A DNA stretch of 64,000 bases, from NCBI GenBank assembly GCA_036924285.1, contig JAYKYS010000009.1:14756001-14820000 (forward strand), given 5' to 3'. The translations under genes and the position numbers were made by a program. Below the pieces are notes generated by a model. That model was not told the origin of the DNA and did not search any database. It worked only from the letters and a program-made list of their open reading frames with translations. This DNA comes from Asterella californica. Taxonomy: Eukaryota; Streptophyta; Marchantiopsida; Marchantiales; Aytoniaceae. This document shows positions 23,206 to 34,663 of the stretch, piece by piece. The first letter of the stretch is position 1; each line of letters opens with the position of its first letter.

Positions 23206-25040
23206 AAAGGATAAGTAGGATGCAATCCATCACGATGACGTACGTTGGAATACATCTGGCAAGGTATACAGGATGAAACAAACTGCACTACATCCTTATA
23301 CATACCCTTCCACCAATACTTCTCCTTTATCTTGGCAAATGTAGCCCAAACTCCTCTATGACCGGCCCATAGACTCTCATGGAACTCCTTGATCAGCTTC
23401 TGCTGCAATTCTAGGTCACATACCACCCGTTGTGGTACACCTCCTTGTAGCTTAGGCCGCTTCCATAGATGTCCTCCATATAAAAAGTACCCATAAGCTA
23501 TTCTACGGATCCTCTTGAAATCTGCATCAGACCAGCCTTCTTGCCTTTCCAATGAACTCAAATAGCGCCCAAGATCCAACCACTCGCCATCGTACATAGT
23601 TTCCTCAAATAACTCCAATGGAGCTACAAAACAGCTTCTATCCCTTCTAGCAAGAGCACTAGAACAGAACTCTGTTCCCACATCCTCCTGATCATCTATC
23701 ATTTCTTTCTCATCGTAATACCTAGCCCTTGATAACATATCTGCCACAAGATTGTCCTTTCCTGCGATATGTCTAAACTCTGGGTTCAAGGACTTGATAT
23801 ATGCTATCCACCTCAACATAGCAATATCTGGAGTTGTACAGCTAGTGATCATTCCCAAGAGAGGTAAGCAATCTGTCTCCACAACCACAGGTGCTCCTAT
23901 CAAGTATTCCTTATCACTCTTCATCGCAGTAACTACTCCCCATAGCTCTCTCTTGACCTGAGGGTAGTCTCTCTGCCGTGAACTTAAGACCTTAGCACCA
24001 AAACGCACCACATATCTATTTCCATCCTTATCATCTTGTCCTATAGCCCACCCAATGCCAATAGGACTAGTATCAACAGTAAGGATAACAGATCTGCCCA
24101 ACTCATATGTTACCTTCCGTAGAGTTGGTGGTGAAGACAACAGATCCTTCAACTTCTTCATAGACTCGCTTTGCTCCTCTTGCCACTGAAATCTCTGCCC
24201 CTTCCTCAGCAACTTGTACAACGGATCTGCTACATGTGCAAAGTGTGGAATCCATATATGATAAAACACACATGCACCTAGAAACCTTCTCACCTCAGTA
24301 ACTGATCCACATGTCTCCTTCATCCTTCGGATGGCATCAACCTTGTTTGGACAAGGTTTCTGACCATAAGATCCACACAGATGTCCCACTATTAACATCT
24401 CCTGTTCTCCAAATACAGACTTCACTCCTGATAAAGTCAAATGAACCTCCTCCAGTCGACTCAATATCTTATCACAGTCGGCTATGTGATCTGCAACAAA
24501 CTTACGGCACCCCCTATGATCCATTACCTCATTCTTCTCCTCCTCAGCACACCCTTTGATCGGCACATCATCAAGGAATGGCATAGTTTTTTCAGGAATG
24601 AAATCCCTCAAAACTTTATTCATGCCATTCATCATATGTGCTACAGAATTGGTAGCACCTTGTGGCAAGGTGCACATCCTTAGTAACCCCAAAGGTGTCC
24701 TCATTGTAGTCAAGTCTCTACTCTCAGAGGATAACTGAAACTGATCGTAACCTGAATATAAGTCTCCCATTGAATAGATAGCACGACCAGCAAAAGCCTC
24801 TGCAAACTCGTCTACAATAGGTCCTATACCCATATTCCTGATAGTCACCTTGTTAACTGGCTGCATATCTTGAATGAATCTCAAAGCTCCACTCTTCTTC
24901 GGAACAATAAACCATCTGCTAGAGTAGGGAGCTATAGATGGTTCCAAGATACCCATCCTAATCCTCTCATTGAGCAAGTCTATCAACCTTTGGTAGATGA
25001 GCTCTAGGTACAGGGATAGGACGTAGATTCCAAGGCACAT
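23187..25040 (-). pseudogene. Gypsy reverse transcriptase, RNase H and integrase zinc-binding domain
   Basis: In order: RT fingers (GILEPSIAPYSSRWFIVPKK), MGDLYSGYDQF, the polymerase motif as PFLDDVPIKG, and the thumb/connection FLGACVFYHIWIPHFA. RNase H follows with LTVDTSPIGIGWAIGQD and ETDCLPLLGMI, then the H2C2 integrase head (HESLWAGHRG...CIPCQMYSN). The ORF ends where a one-base shift moves into the integrase core. The N-terminal side is fed from another frame (24,967-25,488) by a frameshift near 25,000-25,040. Known family function: copies element RNA to cDNA and degrades the template. Confidence 0.92.
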
Positions 25041-25488
25041 GCGGTATAGTAAAGATTACCATAGGTGAAACTACACTTGGATCTACACATCCTACTTCAT
25101 GTGACTCAAACGCGAACGCCTTACCATGCCTAGATAGCATCTCCCTGAAGCTCTTCTTCTCTTGCTCGGTAAGAAATCCATCACCTCCAATCTTCAGCTC
25201 CTTCAGTGTTGTTTCTGTGAACTGGTGCCCAATTCTTCTCGGTCCTCTGAGCGTCGGTTCTCGTGCAGCTTGCTCCATCTTCTGATTGTAATCGAGTGGC
25301 AAAGGCAAAGCCACTGGTTTGACTTTCTTTGCCACTGACTTGTACTTGGTCTCCACATACACTTCTTGTCGATCTATAAACTTATCAATTACATCATAAA
25401 GCTCCTTGGAGCTCACTCTCACCACTCTATCTACATCATCTATAGAACTTTCTACTATCGATTTCAACTCCCCTATAGTATCTACCAA
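24967..25488 (-). pseudogene. Gypsy protease-RT linker and RT N-terminus
   Basis: The minus-strand frame continues the polyprotein: EQEKKSFREMLSRHGKAFAF and IPHVPWNLRPIPVP are the characteristic segment before the RT fingers. The frame then shifts into the next ORF. It is separated from the protease ORF by a TAG near 25,698 and a second stop near 25,490, with readable element protein between the stops. Confidence 0.8.
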
Positions 25489-25697
25489 ATACTACTCTTC
25501 AAACACTCCAGATACGTATTCATCTCTTGCTAACTCTCCATTATCCCACAAAGACTGTTGTACATACTTCACATGTTGCCTCTCAAACCTCTTCAGATTC
25601 TCAACCTTCCTATAACATACTGATCCACATGACGTCAATCCCAAGAAGCTAGTGGATAAAGCTTCATGCTTTACTGGATCAGGCGAGAATCCTATCT

Positions 25698-27165
25698 CTA
25701 TTGTACCGTTGAAGTCTCGCTCTTCAATGGTACTCTGCCAAAACCCCTAGACTCTCTAAACTCCTGAGTAATCTTAGGTAGTGGACGGTCTCTCAAGCTA
25801 TCACGATTCCTCTCATGTTCTGCAGCAACAGTCAAAAACTGAACAGCTCTTTTGCCGTCTCTACTACGTATCCTAGCATAGGCTGAACCATCATCCATAA
25901 CTCGTGTCTCCATTCTAACAGCAGTAATGTAAGGCTGCCCTAGAATGATAGGATAGGTTGACATGTCTTGCACAAAGAAATTCTGAACATCACTGATATC
26001 ACCCACAGTTACCTTGATGTTGGGGCAAGCACCATAGAGTTCTCCCCGCTGGTTGTTGGCAACGCGGATAAGCCATCCGTGGTCGGTGTCTATGGACCAT
26101 CTCCCACGCTTGTACAGCTCCTTAGACATCAGATTAATCTCTGAGCCATGATCAATCAATGCCACCACAGGTTCCTCTAGATCTCCCAGCTTCACTAAGG
26201 TCTCTGTGGTTGCTCTCGCCCAATGGTTGTGAGAATAATGGCTCTTCTGCGATGCTTCCACCTCATCTTCAAACCTCACGTGCTGATCTGATCTTCCCTC
26301 TGATACTTGAGAGCAATAACCAGCAATCTCATCTTCCTCATCTTCCGACAGTTTGGTCCCTAGAGCGTTAAGCGTAGCTGCTTCACCCAAAATCTGACGT
26401 TTCCTCTTGATGATATCTATGATAACCTCATGGAACTCACGCTTTGCAATCCCAAGAATCTCACCCAAAGTAAGCTCAACCTTTCCATTCAAGATACGAT
26501 TCTCTAACACCTGCTTCAGGTCTGTAGCAATCTCAATGTCAGACTGAAGTTTGTATGCAGGCATCTTATCCTTCTCCTTGCTTCTCTCTTTCTCCTTTGG
26601 TATTGTAGGTGGTAGATCCTCCATAGTTTCCTCCTGAGTAGGTGTTGTCTCCTGTCTTGCCTCTGGTCTAGCCCTTTCACTCCTTGTAGCAGGTCGTTTG
26701 GCTGTAGAAGCCTCACCTGCATCCTCCCTTCTGCGTTTTTCTTCTAGTACAGCTTCATGCTGACTTCTTGCAACATAAGCATGCACTGACATAGTATCCA
26801 CAGGGTCATTCCATCCTGTAGTTTCTCTAATTGAGTTGTCAACTCTTCGTAGCACATCCTTGTCTAGCTCTGTTCTAGCTACGGACCGCACTACATCTGA
26901 CCACAACCTAGTAGTCCCTTTTTCTCTCTCCATTTCCACTTTCACTCCACAGGTAGCAGCATTCACAAGAGAAACAGCATGTGATGCTGATATCTCATTC
27001 ACAAGTCTCTTCATACCACCCTTGCCAAAGTTGGTTCCCAACATCATCCCAGTCTCTCTCAGATGGATCTTACCATCTTTGAAGAAGATCATATCCTTCC
27101 TCAATGCATCTGAAAACTCCCCACAATCTCTTCTTACATGGTCTAGGCTATCACACCATATACAA
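25698..27165 (-). pseudogene. Gypsy zinc knuckle, linker and aspartic protease
   Basis: The minus strand begins with a CX2CX4HX4C knuckle, CIWCDSLDHVRRDC (~27,120-27,162), in a frame shifted by one from gag. A long charged linker follows, then the protease: ALIDHGSEINLMS (active-site D-x-G), with ILGQPYITAVRM as the C-terminal flap-side motif. The usual D-S/T-G is D-H-G here. The ORF ends at TAG (25,698). Confidence 0.85.
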
Positions 27166-28069
27166 GATGAACAAAGCCTTCTCTCATCTGAGGTCTCTGC
27201 ATAGCAGGCTGTACATTCTGCTCCTTCTCTTCTAACCTAGTGAGCTTAAGCTTAAGCTCCTTCATACCCTTAATCAACTCATCAAGCGGTGAGTCTTCCT
27301 CTCTAGCAATTACCAAAGCGGGCTTAGTAGGCAACTGCTTGACAGGAATTATCAGAGGTGCTGCTTCACTTACCACCACCTTGTCCCTTCTTCTCTGTCT
27401 CTTGGTCAGCAAAGAAACAGCCTCTTCAACCTCCTTCCAATCAGTCTTCAATCCTCTCTCCTCACTCTTGTCTTCCAGCAACAGCTCAAGCTTCTCCTGA
27501 ATAGTCACGTCCGCTGCTTGTAGGAAAAGCTCCGTCTTCTCCACCTCTAGTGTAAGCTTCTCTGTCCTAGAAAGCTGAGCATATTGACGATCAAACTCTC
27601 TTAACAACTCATTTACAGACAAACCTTTGTTAGGCTTAACCACCCACTCCAAGAACGTTCTCTTGGTCACCCTCTCTGAGTCTTCAGTGTAGTACTCCTC
27701 CTTCAAAGCTCGCATAAAGCTCTCCCAACTCTGTCCTTGCTGCTGCTTGAGCTCCTTCACACGCCCACGAATCTCAGGGACAACAGCAAGTTCAAAGTTC
27801 TCCACCATCTCCTTCTCAGGTACCTTGTTCACCTCCATCTCCCTAGCATAGTATCGCACATACTTGGAAATATCTGTCCCCTTGAACAGGTCCATCTGGT
27901 GCACCACAGATTGCAACACCTTGGTTGCTAACACCTCCTTCCTCTCTGTGCTCTGCTGCTGCTGCATGAACATGGAAAAAGCCTAGAACATCTTCATCGT
28001 AGCAGCATCAAACTGAATAGGTTGCTGAGCAGCAGCAGCACCTCCACTTGATGATCCTTGGTTGGCCAT
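27143..28069 (-). pseudogene. Gypsy gag (capsid-like) protein
   Basis: The likely start is the ATG at 28,069 (MANQGSSSGGAAAAQQ), 47 bp inside the right arm. A TAG interrupts the frame near 27,985 and the remainder is open to 27,143. The capsid-like region carries the helical block GTDISKYVRYYAREMEV and EYYTEDSERVTKRTF. A coiled-coil tail follows (LKLKLTRLEEKEQ). A one-base shift separates it from the zinc knuckle, so programmed frameshifting cannot be excluded but the stop argues for decay. Confidence 0.8.
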
Positions 28070-28116
28070 GATATCTGATCCTGTAACACTCTTAAGAAAA
28101 CTCCCACCCTAGGTGT

Positions 28117-29428
28117 TTCACGTCGAGTTCACCAAAAAAAGAGTATGTCGGAGTGTAATCCGTCTACCTAGGAAAGCGCCGGGCTTCTGGCTGTGGTTGT
28201 TCACTCAAGAGGTTGGCTTTCAGGTTACAACAGGGGCTATAAACACTCACACAGATGTGTAAGATCTAGTAATATACCCAGAAGGCGAAATTCAGGTCTA
28301 GCTGGCAGTAATAGGATTCGGCGGTGAACTTTGACACTCACGGAGAGGAAAACTATGAAGGTTTAGACCTCTAAACTTCCCCTACATGCAAATGAGGTAC
28401 TACTGAACTCACAGACGAAATTTCAGCCTGAGATCAAATTCTGACACGGAGATATGAACAGAAAAGTTTTGAGCAAGAAAACTACGGCAATTTCTGGTAC
28501 CTAGCTGGCTATTTCAACCTATAACAGGAGTTTGGCTCGATCAATTTCGAAGTTTCTTACAGGATTTGCAGTCTACAGGGTGTTGAACATCCCTGTGAAG
28601 TTGGGACTCCTGAATGTACACAGAACTGTAGATCTCCTCCTCTGAAGTCGCTGCTCTAGATTAAGAGCTTTTCAAACCCCCTCAGCTTCAGCGGCCGCCC
28701 TGAATTACTCAGTTGCTCAATCGATATGAAACTTTTTGTGAAATCGTAGCCCTGCTGGCGGAGAACACATCCTCGAAGTTTTGAAGCAATTTCCTCAAAT
28801 CTGCTGCGAGTGACACTGAAAACCCTAAATCCAACCAAAATGATTCAATTCTAGCACAATCCGAACTTCAATTGCTCATAACTCCGTCTTTATTGACTCA
28901 AATCGATCGAAATTTTCACTGGAAGTGCTTGGCATGACGAGACCTCTCTCCCTGTGCTCTCAGATTTCGAAGATCCCTCACCAAATGCTCGAACTCCACT
29001 CTAGAGCTCTGTTTCTAAATTTAGAGTTTAACAAAAGACAAAAATGGACCAATGGGAGTTCATAGCTCCACTTGGTTGTCCTTTAGTACCCTAAACCACG
29101 TGGCAACTTAGTTTTACTCATAGGCTACCACGTCAAGCCCCCTAGAGTGCCAGCGTAAAACTTAAATTACTTAAAACGACACGTAGCTCCAAAAAATAAC
29201 TTAAATCAGCTAGAAAGCATGCATGGGCGACACGCAAATACAACCCATGAGCTTAAGCCCTATCAACATGGTAATCAACCTACTAAGACTCAAAATAGTG
29301 TTAACACCGTATGCAAAGGTGTCAAACATATACATAAACGACTAGAAGTAATATAAGCTAACTTCTAGAACTACTAAACTCAAGCGTCGGAGTAGAAATA
29401 TAACATGTAGCCGCCAAGCAGTGCGACA
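28117..29428 (-). repeat. Right inverted arm of the 20.9-29.4 kb insertion
   Basis: 1,312 bp, the reverse complement of 20,881-22,192, ending CCGCCAAGCAGTGCGACA. The duplication ACGC follows immediately. In minus-strand sense it would sit in the 5' LTR position for the gag-pol unit, but its partner at the left end is flipped. Confidence 0.9.
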
Positions 29429-29432
29429 ACGC

Positions 29433-29643
29433 GACAGAGACAGAGCTACTCCAACGACTTCGGGCAGAGTTAACGATAGCGTCAAATCCTTCGGCGAAGA
29501 GTATGATAGTTAGGATAGCGGAGATGATCATTAGAGATCTGAAGGAGCTTAGAGAGACGGTTGAGTTTTCATTATGGAGTATAGGACAGACGTTACAGTT
29601 AGGTAGAGTAGAAATTGCGGTTCCGTCTAGTGGAGAGACGTGA
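29433..29643 (+). pseudogene. Unknown mobile-element-linked ORF, 3' part
   Basis: This continues the coiled-coil ORF cut at 20,880. With one copy of ACGC retained, the codon split GC|G re-forms Ala and the frame runs TETELLQRLRAELTIAS... to VEIAVPSSGET and the TGA at 29,641. The clean join shows that the insertion is later than the ORF. The antisense ORF over the same bases is a shadow. Confidence 0.75.
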
Positions 29644-30510
29644 TCATACGGTCTAGATGTAATCATCTTTTGTAGGAATGAGATCCGCCATCTTAGGACG
29701 AAGGACTATATAAGCGATGCGAGTCTCTGTCATTTTACCTTTTCCATGTTTTCAGTTTTTGTTAGTTAATTTTCGATTGCGCAAGATTGCGGAGTGAGAG
29801 TGTGAATAAAGTGGGCGAAGGCAAATTTACCTACGAAGGACGTAATTTGTTGTCGCAGGTGTAAATCTGATTGATGTAGAACCTCCGAAGGTGACCTTCG
29901 GCGAAGAGAGTCTTCGGGCTATTTGAGTGAAAGACATTTCAAAAAATCTGAGAACATATTAGTTACTGTGAAGTGGAAGAGCATAAGTTAAATTGTAAGA
30001 AGTTCGGAACATGGTGGCTTCGTCTTAAGTTTGGCTTCTTCAAATAAGTGGGATTCTTAAGAGTGAGGATTTAGTAGGAAGAACACTTCTTAGGGAAGGG
30101 TAGGGACTTATTCTTGGAACCTTGATGTGAAGTCTGTATTCTTCTGTCTTTTCAGAAGGACACTAGTAACATTTCAGCAGTATTTTTCTATCTCATTTGT
30201 TCATACATCTATCCTCTCGAATCTTTTATATGTTTGTTGGAAGGGTCCCTGATCAAAGAACTATTTCATTGTTGTTTGTATTCGATTTATCAGGTTTTGC
30301 TTGGGTTTGGTTTCTTATCAAACTTAAACTCTCATCCGGATATTATTCTATTTCGTGAGAATAATAGAAAACTATCTGAATTATCATTGTGATGTTGTAG
30401 TACTGTGTTTTGTGTAATTGTTAATTGTATCTTCGTGGGAACGATCCTTAATTTACTATTTCCGATACTTTGTATTTCTCTAGGTTGTCACATATAGAAA
30501 CATTAAAACT
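29644..30510 (+). mobile_element. LTR-like promoter region preceding a primer-binding site
   Basis: A TATA box (TATATAAG, 29,707-29,714) and T-rich leader are followed by a sequence ending near GGTTGTCACA, then by the primer-binding site. If this is the 3' end of an LTR, its 5' end may lie at TGTCGGACG near 18,911, which would place the unknown ORF inside a roughly 3-kb LTR. No second LTR copy in the window proves this. Confidence 0.45.
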
Positions 30511-30512
30511 TT

Positions 30513-30530
30513 TGGCGCCGCTGCGGAGGA
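30513..30530 (+). promoter_or_regulatory. Retrotransposon primer-binding site, TGGCGCC type
   Basis: TGGCGCCGCTGCGGAGGA closely resembles the TGGCGCCGTTGCCGGGGA primer-binding site known from plant Tat/Athila gypsy elements. It is preceded by the A/T-rich run TTAAAACTTT usual for that class. The gag ORF follows 50 bp downstream, which supports the call. Confidence 0.8.
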
Positions 30531-30581
30531 TACAGATTTAACTTTTACTTGAATTCAGTAAGTTGTAACCGTCGACATGTA

Positions 30582-32747
30582 TGTCGGGGGGAGCACGAGC
30601 GCCTTCTGAAGAAGATCAGAAGACGAGAAGGACCAGGCGAGCGCTGAAAAGAAGATCGGTCCGTGAACAACTGTTGGAAGAAGTCCAACGCCAAAAGGAG
30701 GCAACGAAGAAGCGAAGACGTCAAGCAGCTCAGAAGTGACAGGAAGTGAAAAATCTATCTGAAGGAACTTCATCTTCGCTTGGAAGGAGTTCAGTGTCTA
30801 TTTCACCGCGAACGCGTTACGAGAAAGACGAGCATACATACTGGAAGAAGAAGGGTGACATCGAATCTCCACACTCGAGTATACAGAGTGGAGAGAGTTC
30901 ACCCAAAGACGCATCATGGTTACCTTTTCCTTCAAGGACCACAAGTTTACATGAATCTCTGTTTGAATGAACGAGCAAGGACAAGGATATCCACGTTGAA
31001 GGGAACACCTCCACTTCGAAGGGTGGACCTCTTTCAATCTTCATCTTCATCTACATCATCAAGTTCTGATAGATCAAAATCTAATGTTGTAACCTCTCTC
31101 GCAGAAGATTCAAATCCAACGTCGGAGGCGGTCTTGGAACTGATCGTTAAACATGGACCAAAGATCACAAGTTTTGTAGAACTCTTGCAGAAACAAAGAG
31201 GACAAGAATTAATTCGAGAACTGTTGCCATTGGGATCATCTGCCCTTCGAATCCCAAATCTTAGACCTCAAGGTACTCCAGGAGTATCGCTCTTTAAGAT
31301 ACGAAGTCAAGAGGCTTCTACCTCGTCTTCACCCAAGAATAAACATGACATAAGACGAGAAGATATTCATTCAATTGAAGGCATTTCAGCCGAAGTAACT
31401 TTACCCGAAATAAACCTCCCGAATATCAGAGTAGATACCGCAGTTGTGAGTGCTCTTGCTAAGTTGACTCTTCGACCATCAAGTAATTTGTCCAGTGCAG
31501 GATCAGTGCGGATTTCAAACTTGACGGTACCAACAAAATATAGTCGAGGACAACAGTCAACAGTTCCACCTTCTACACTATCTCATACAATGACAGGAAT
31601 ACCACTCCCGTCAGGAGCGCCACCTTTCACTCGTCAAAACTACCCAAAATTTGGCAGTGAAGATTCTGACAGTGATGGAGATGGAGAGAGTGCCGACTCC
31701 TTTGTCAAACAATTTGAAGCAGTATCACACGCGAACAAAGAAGACAATGATCCTGATCGGACGAGGATTTTTCCCAGTTTGTTGAAACACGCAGCTAGAA
31801 AATGGTACAGTCATGCCAATTTAACTCCAGCAATCATCTCTACTTGGAATTTAATGAAAAACGAATTCCTTAAGAGATTCAGGGAACTGAACTATAGCAG
31901 GCATGTACTGCACAAAGTAAACAGTGTTAAACGAAAGAGGAAAGAATCTTTGAAGAGTTATGTTCAGAGATTTTATGAAATCTTGGATAGACTACCTGCC
32001 AACGGGACACATCTGGCTTACACACCGGCACAGGCAGTAGAGTGGTTTGTTAAGGGGTTGCCTTCAAAGCAACAAACGTGGGTTAGACGTTTTGATACGT
32101 CAACCTTGGAGCGAGCCGTTGATTCTGCTGAGAACTATGAGTCTTCAATATCCTCAGCAGAGACCATGAAAAGACCTCAGAGTCGAGGAAGAAGAAGGAA
32201 TTTAGGAAGTCCAAAAATAGTAATAAGGAAGATGAGAAGAAGAAGAAGAAGAAGAAGCTGAAACGAAGAAGCAGAAGATCTTCATCCTCGGAAGAATCTT
32301 CAGAAGAGGAGTCTTCGGACGAAAGTTCAACATCGAAGGACGAGTCTTCATCTTCGGACGAAGAGTTTAAACGGAAGAAGAGGAAGAAGATGACAAAGTC
32401 AAGACCTCCGATGGTGAAAAGAACACCACCACCTAAAGATCACGCACTTGATGACATTCTCAAGAAGTTTGAGGACCTTAAGGTACAATTGGTGAGGACA
32501 CCAGAAAGACGAAAGTCACCATCTGGTTCTCGTCCGAATCTATGATGTACTAGTTGTGGAAAACCTGGACACGCCAACACGGAATGTTTTAACACTAAAC
32601 CGTCTTACAATACACATTCAGTCGAATGGGCACCAGTATATGAGTCTAACTACTTCATGGAGTGCGAAGATGACGTCTATGGGGTACAAACCCAAGATGG
32701 TGTGGCAGTGTCTACTCAACCTCAACAATTTACCCCTATTCCTCTAG
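30582..32747 (+). pseudogene. Gypsy gag with zinc knuckle (Tat/Athila-like), decayed
   Basis: The start is ATG 30,582 (MSGGARAPSEEDQ) in a basic, helical N-terminus. A TGA lies near 30,738, and shifts occur near 30,960 and 32,220. The main open stretch (30,780-32,261) holds the conserved gag core: DSFVKQFEAVSHANKEDN, KHAARKWYSH, WNLMKNEFLKRFRE and LDRLPANGTH. A Ser/Lys-rich tail (EESSEEESSDESSTSKD) follows, then CTSCGKPGHANTEC, a CX2CX4HX4C nucleic-acid-binding knuckle near 32,550-32,590. The frame ends at the next element's LTR (32,751), so pol is missing. Confidence 0.85.
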
Positions 32748-32750
32748 TAC

Positions 32751-33661
32751 TGTAAACCCTCCACGATCCCATCGATCAACTACCCCCCGATCTCTCAACC
32801 TCCACGATCGTCATCGATGAATCTGCAAATGTCGGGCCTGTCTCTCACTCAGGGGTCACCTTTGATGGCTTTGATGGAAGCACACCATGAACTTGAAGAG
32901 AAAAATGCTAAGTTCACTCATTCATACACCCACAAACTTATCAATTAAAATTCTTCATAAACTCATCAACTAAAATCCTCCATTCTAACGACGTCTCTCA
33001 AGTTCTCACATGCTAAAAATATCTCACACTCTCTATATTACTCAAGTTGTCATTATGACGATGTGAAAACAAGGATGAGGAGCTCTTCTCTACTCCTCCA
33101 TTTATACATTCTAGGTTTTTACTTTGATACCCTCCGGTAACTCAACCGTAACTACTTTTACCGTGTTTTACTAAGATATTACTTAAGATAAAAGCATTAA
33201 TCACATGGGCTTCTTACCTTTTCACATGGGCTTATTCCTTCAAAGTCAACAACTTCTAGAAGGATTCTAGAATATTCTTAAGGAATCTCGAATTTCCTCC
33301 CCCTCTACACTAGGACCCACTAAAAAGGAAACGTGTGGAATCTCTTCTTGTTTTTAATGCCCACAAAGTCCACAACTTTAATCCCACCACTAATATCAAG
33401 TCAAAAAGTAAATAAGGGACTCTTTCCACCTCCTTTCTACCTTTTAGACAAGATGACAAGATAGTAGTGCTCACTCTTTAGGAAATATCTGAATTCTGCC
33501 AAAAGTACAGCTAAGTTTAACCATAACTAACTTTAGCTAGTCATGACTAACTTGATACCTCCTTAAAGTACTTGGGCAGCAAATAAACCTTCTCAACACT
33601 TAGTTATAACTAAATATCTTACTAATAGACAAACTTCCTATGTGTAACATAGGTCATTACA
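32751..33661 (-). mobile_element. 3' LTR of a minus-strand gypsy element (TGTAA...TTACA)
   Basis: 911 bp with inverted ends TGTAA and TTACA, directly adjoining the pol stop on its right (polypurine-like GGAGGTAAAA on the minus strand). A second copy is at 2,743-3,650. It includes a five-unit heat-shock-like motif at 33,254-33,277. No matching 5' LTR is present to the right of 37 kb. Confidence 0.88.
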
Positions 33662-33674
33662 TTTTACCTCCGGA

Positions 33675-34603
33675 CTAAATTTTCACTCCGTCCTCGGAAT
33701 GAAGAGAGAACTTTCGTCGATGAAACAACTTCAACTTGTCATGATTGACCCGATCGAATCTCCTTCCTCCCAACTCCTGAAGGTCATACGTGAAGTTGCT
33801 CCACACCTTATCTACAACAAAAGGACCAAAATATCTAGGAAGAAACTTCTTCCTAGCCCTCTTGAATCTGATAGCATCGTACAACATTAATCAATCTCCT
33901 ACTTGAAAAGGTTTTACCTCTTTCTTGTCCAATCGTTTGTCATAACTCTTCTTTTGATACGCTTGAGCTCGTTCCATCCGGATCATTGCTACCGCTCGGG
34001 TCTCTTCCAACTCCATGAGTTGCTCTTTTCTTGATCTGATCACGTCTTCTCCCCTTGACCTCTTCAACTTTCGTTGAATAGTTTGAAAAGTATCCAATTC
34101 GAATTGGATCGGCAACTTGGACTCCACTCCATAAACCAATCGAAATGGGGAGTACCAAGTAGAAGTCTTTGTTGTCGTTTGATACTCCCATAAGATGACA
34201 TGTAGTCTCTTATCCCAAGTATGTTTTGCAGTCTCAACACTAGCATCTTTGACGAGCATCATACAAAGTGTAAGATTGGTCTTCTCCGCAAGACCATTAG
34301 CATTTGGTTTGTATGAGGTCGTTACTCGTGGCTTGATAGAAAAGTGTTGTAGCATAGCAGTAGTCATGCTCCCTACAAACTCTCCTCCACTATCTGAGAC
34401 CAACTCTAACAGACATCCAAATCTTGTGATGATCTCTCCCATAAGAATCTACCGACTTCCGTTTCATTAGTCTCCCTCAAAGGTCTAGCGTCTACCCACT
34501 TGGTACAATAGTCAGTAGCAACTACAATGTATCTATTGCCTCGAGGTGTCTTATTAAGAGGACCTACAAAGTCAATACCCCACTTCTCAAATGATCCTAA
34601 CAC
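33675..34603 (-). pseudogene. Gypsy integrase (D-D-E) of the 33-37 kb element
   Basis: Minus strand: GIDFVGPLNKTPRGNRYIVV (first Asp), LVSDSGGEF (second Asp), YKPNANGLAEKTN (Glu), then LVYGVESKLP and the C-terminal RYFGPFVVDKVW / NHDKLKLFHRRKF segment. A frameshift near 34,440 and a stop near 33,890 break it. The style of the GPL-TPRGN-YI-V-TDY segment is that of plant Tat/Athila-type gypsy integrases. Confidence 0.85.
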
Positions 34604-34663
34604 GGGAATTGATCTTAACGGAGGTGTTCTAGTAGACTTCAGAGCAAATGCTTGACATACGTC

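Larger units (their letters stand above)
20877..29432 (-). mobile_element. 8,548-bp gypsy-containing insertion with inverted 1,312-bp arms and 4-bp duplication
   Basis: The inserted DNA is 20,881-29,428. The outer ends are TGTCG and CGACA, flanked on both sides by ACGC (20,877-20,880 and 29,429-29,432). The left arm 20,881-22,192 and right arm 28,117-29,428 are both 1,312 bp and are reverse complements, virtually identical in every block compared except 4 mismatches in the outermost 19 bp. Between them lies a minus-strand gag-protease-RT-RNase H-integrase region. A normal LTR element has direct, not inverted, terminal repeats, so the architecture is abnormal. The coding region has at least three frameshifts and three stops, so this copy is not autonomous as read. 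Confidence 0.9.

Noticed and set aside
20881..29428. DIRS-type element, because of inverted terminal repeats
   Set aside because: The pol region carries a D-D-E integrase with an H2C2 head and there is a target duplication. No tyrosine recombinase is seen.
29358..29666. 102-aa minus-strand ORF
   Set aside because: It overlaps the restored end of the plus-strand coiled-coil ORF and extends into the inverted arm, so it is a shadow.
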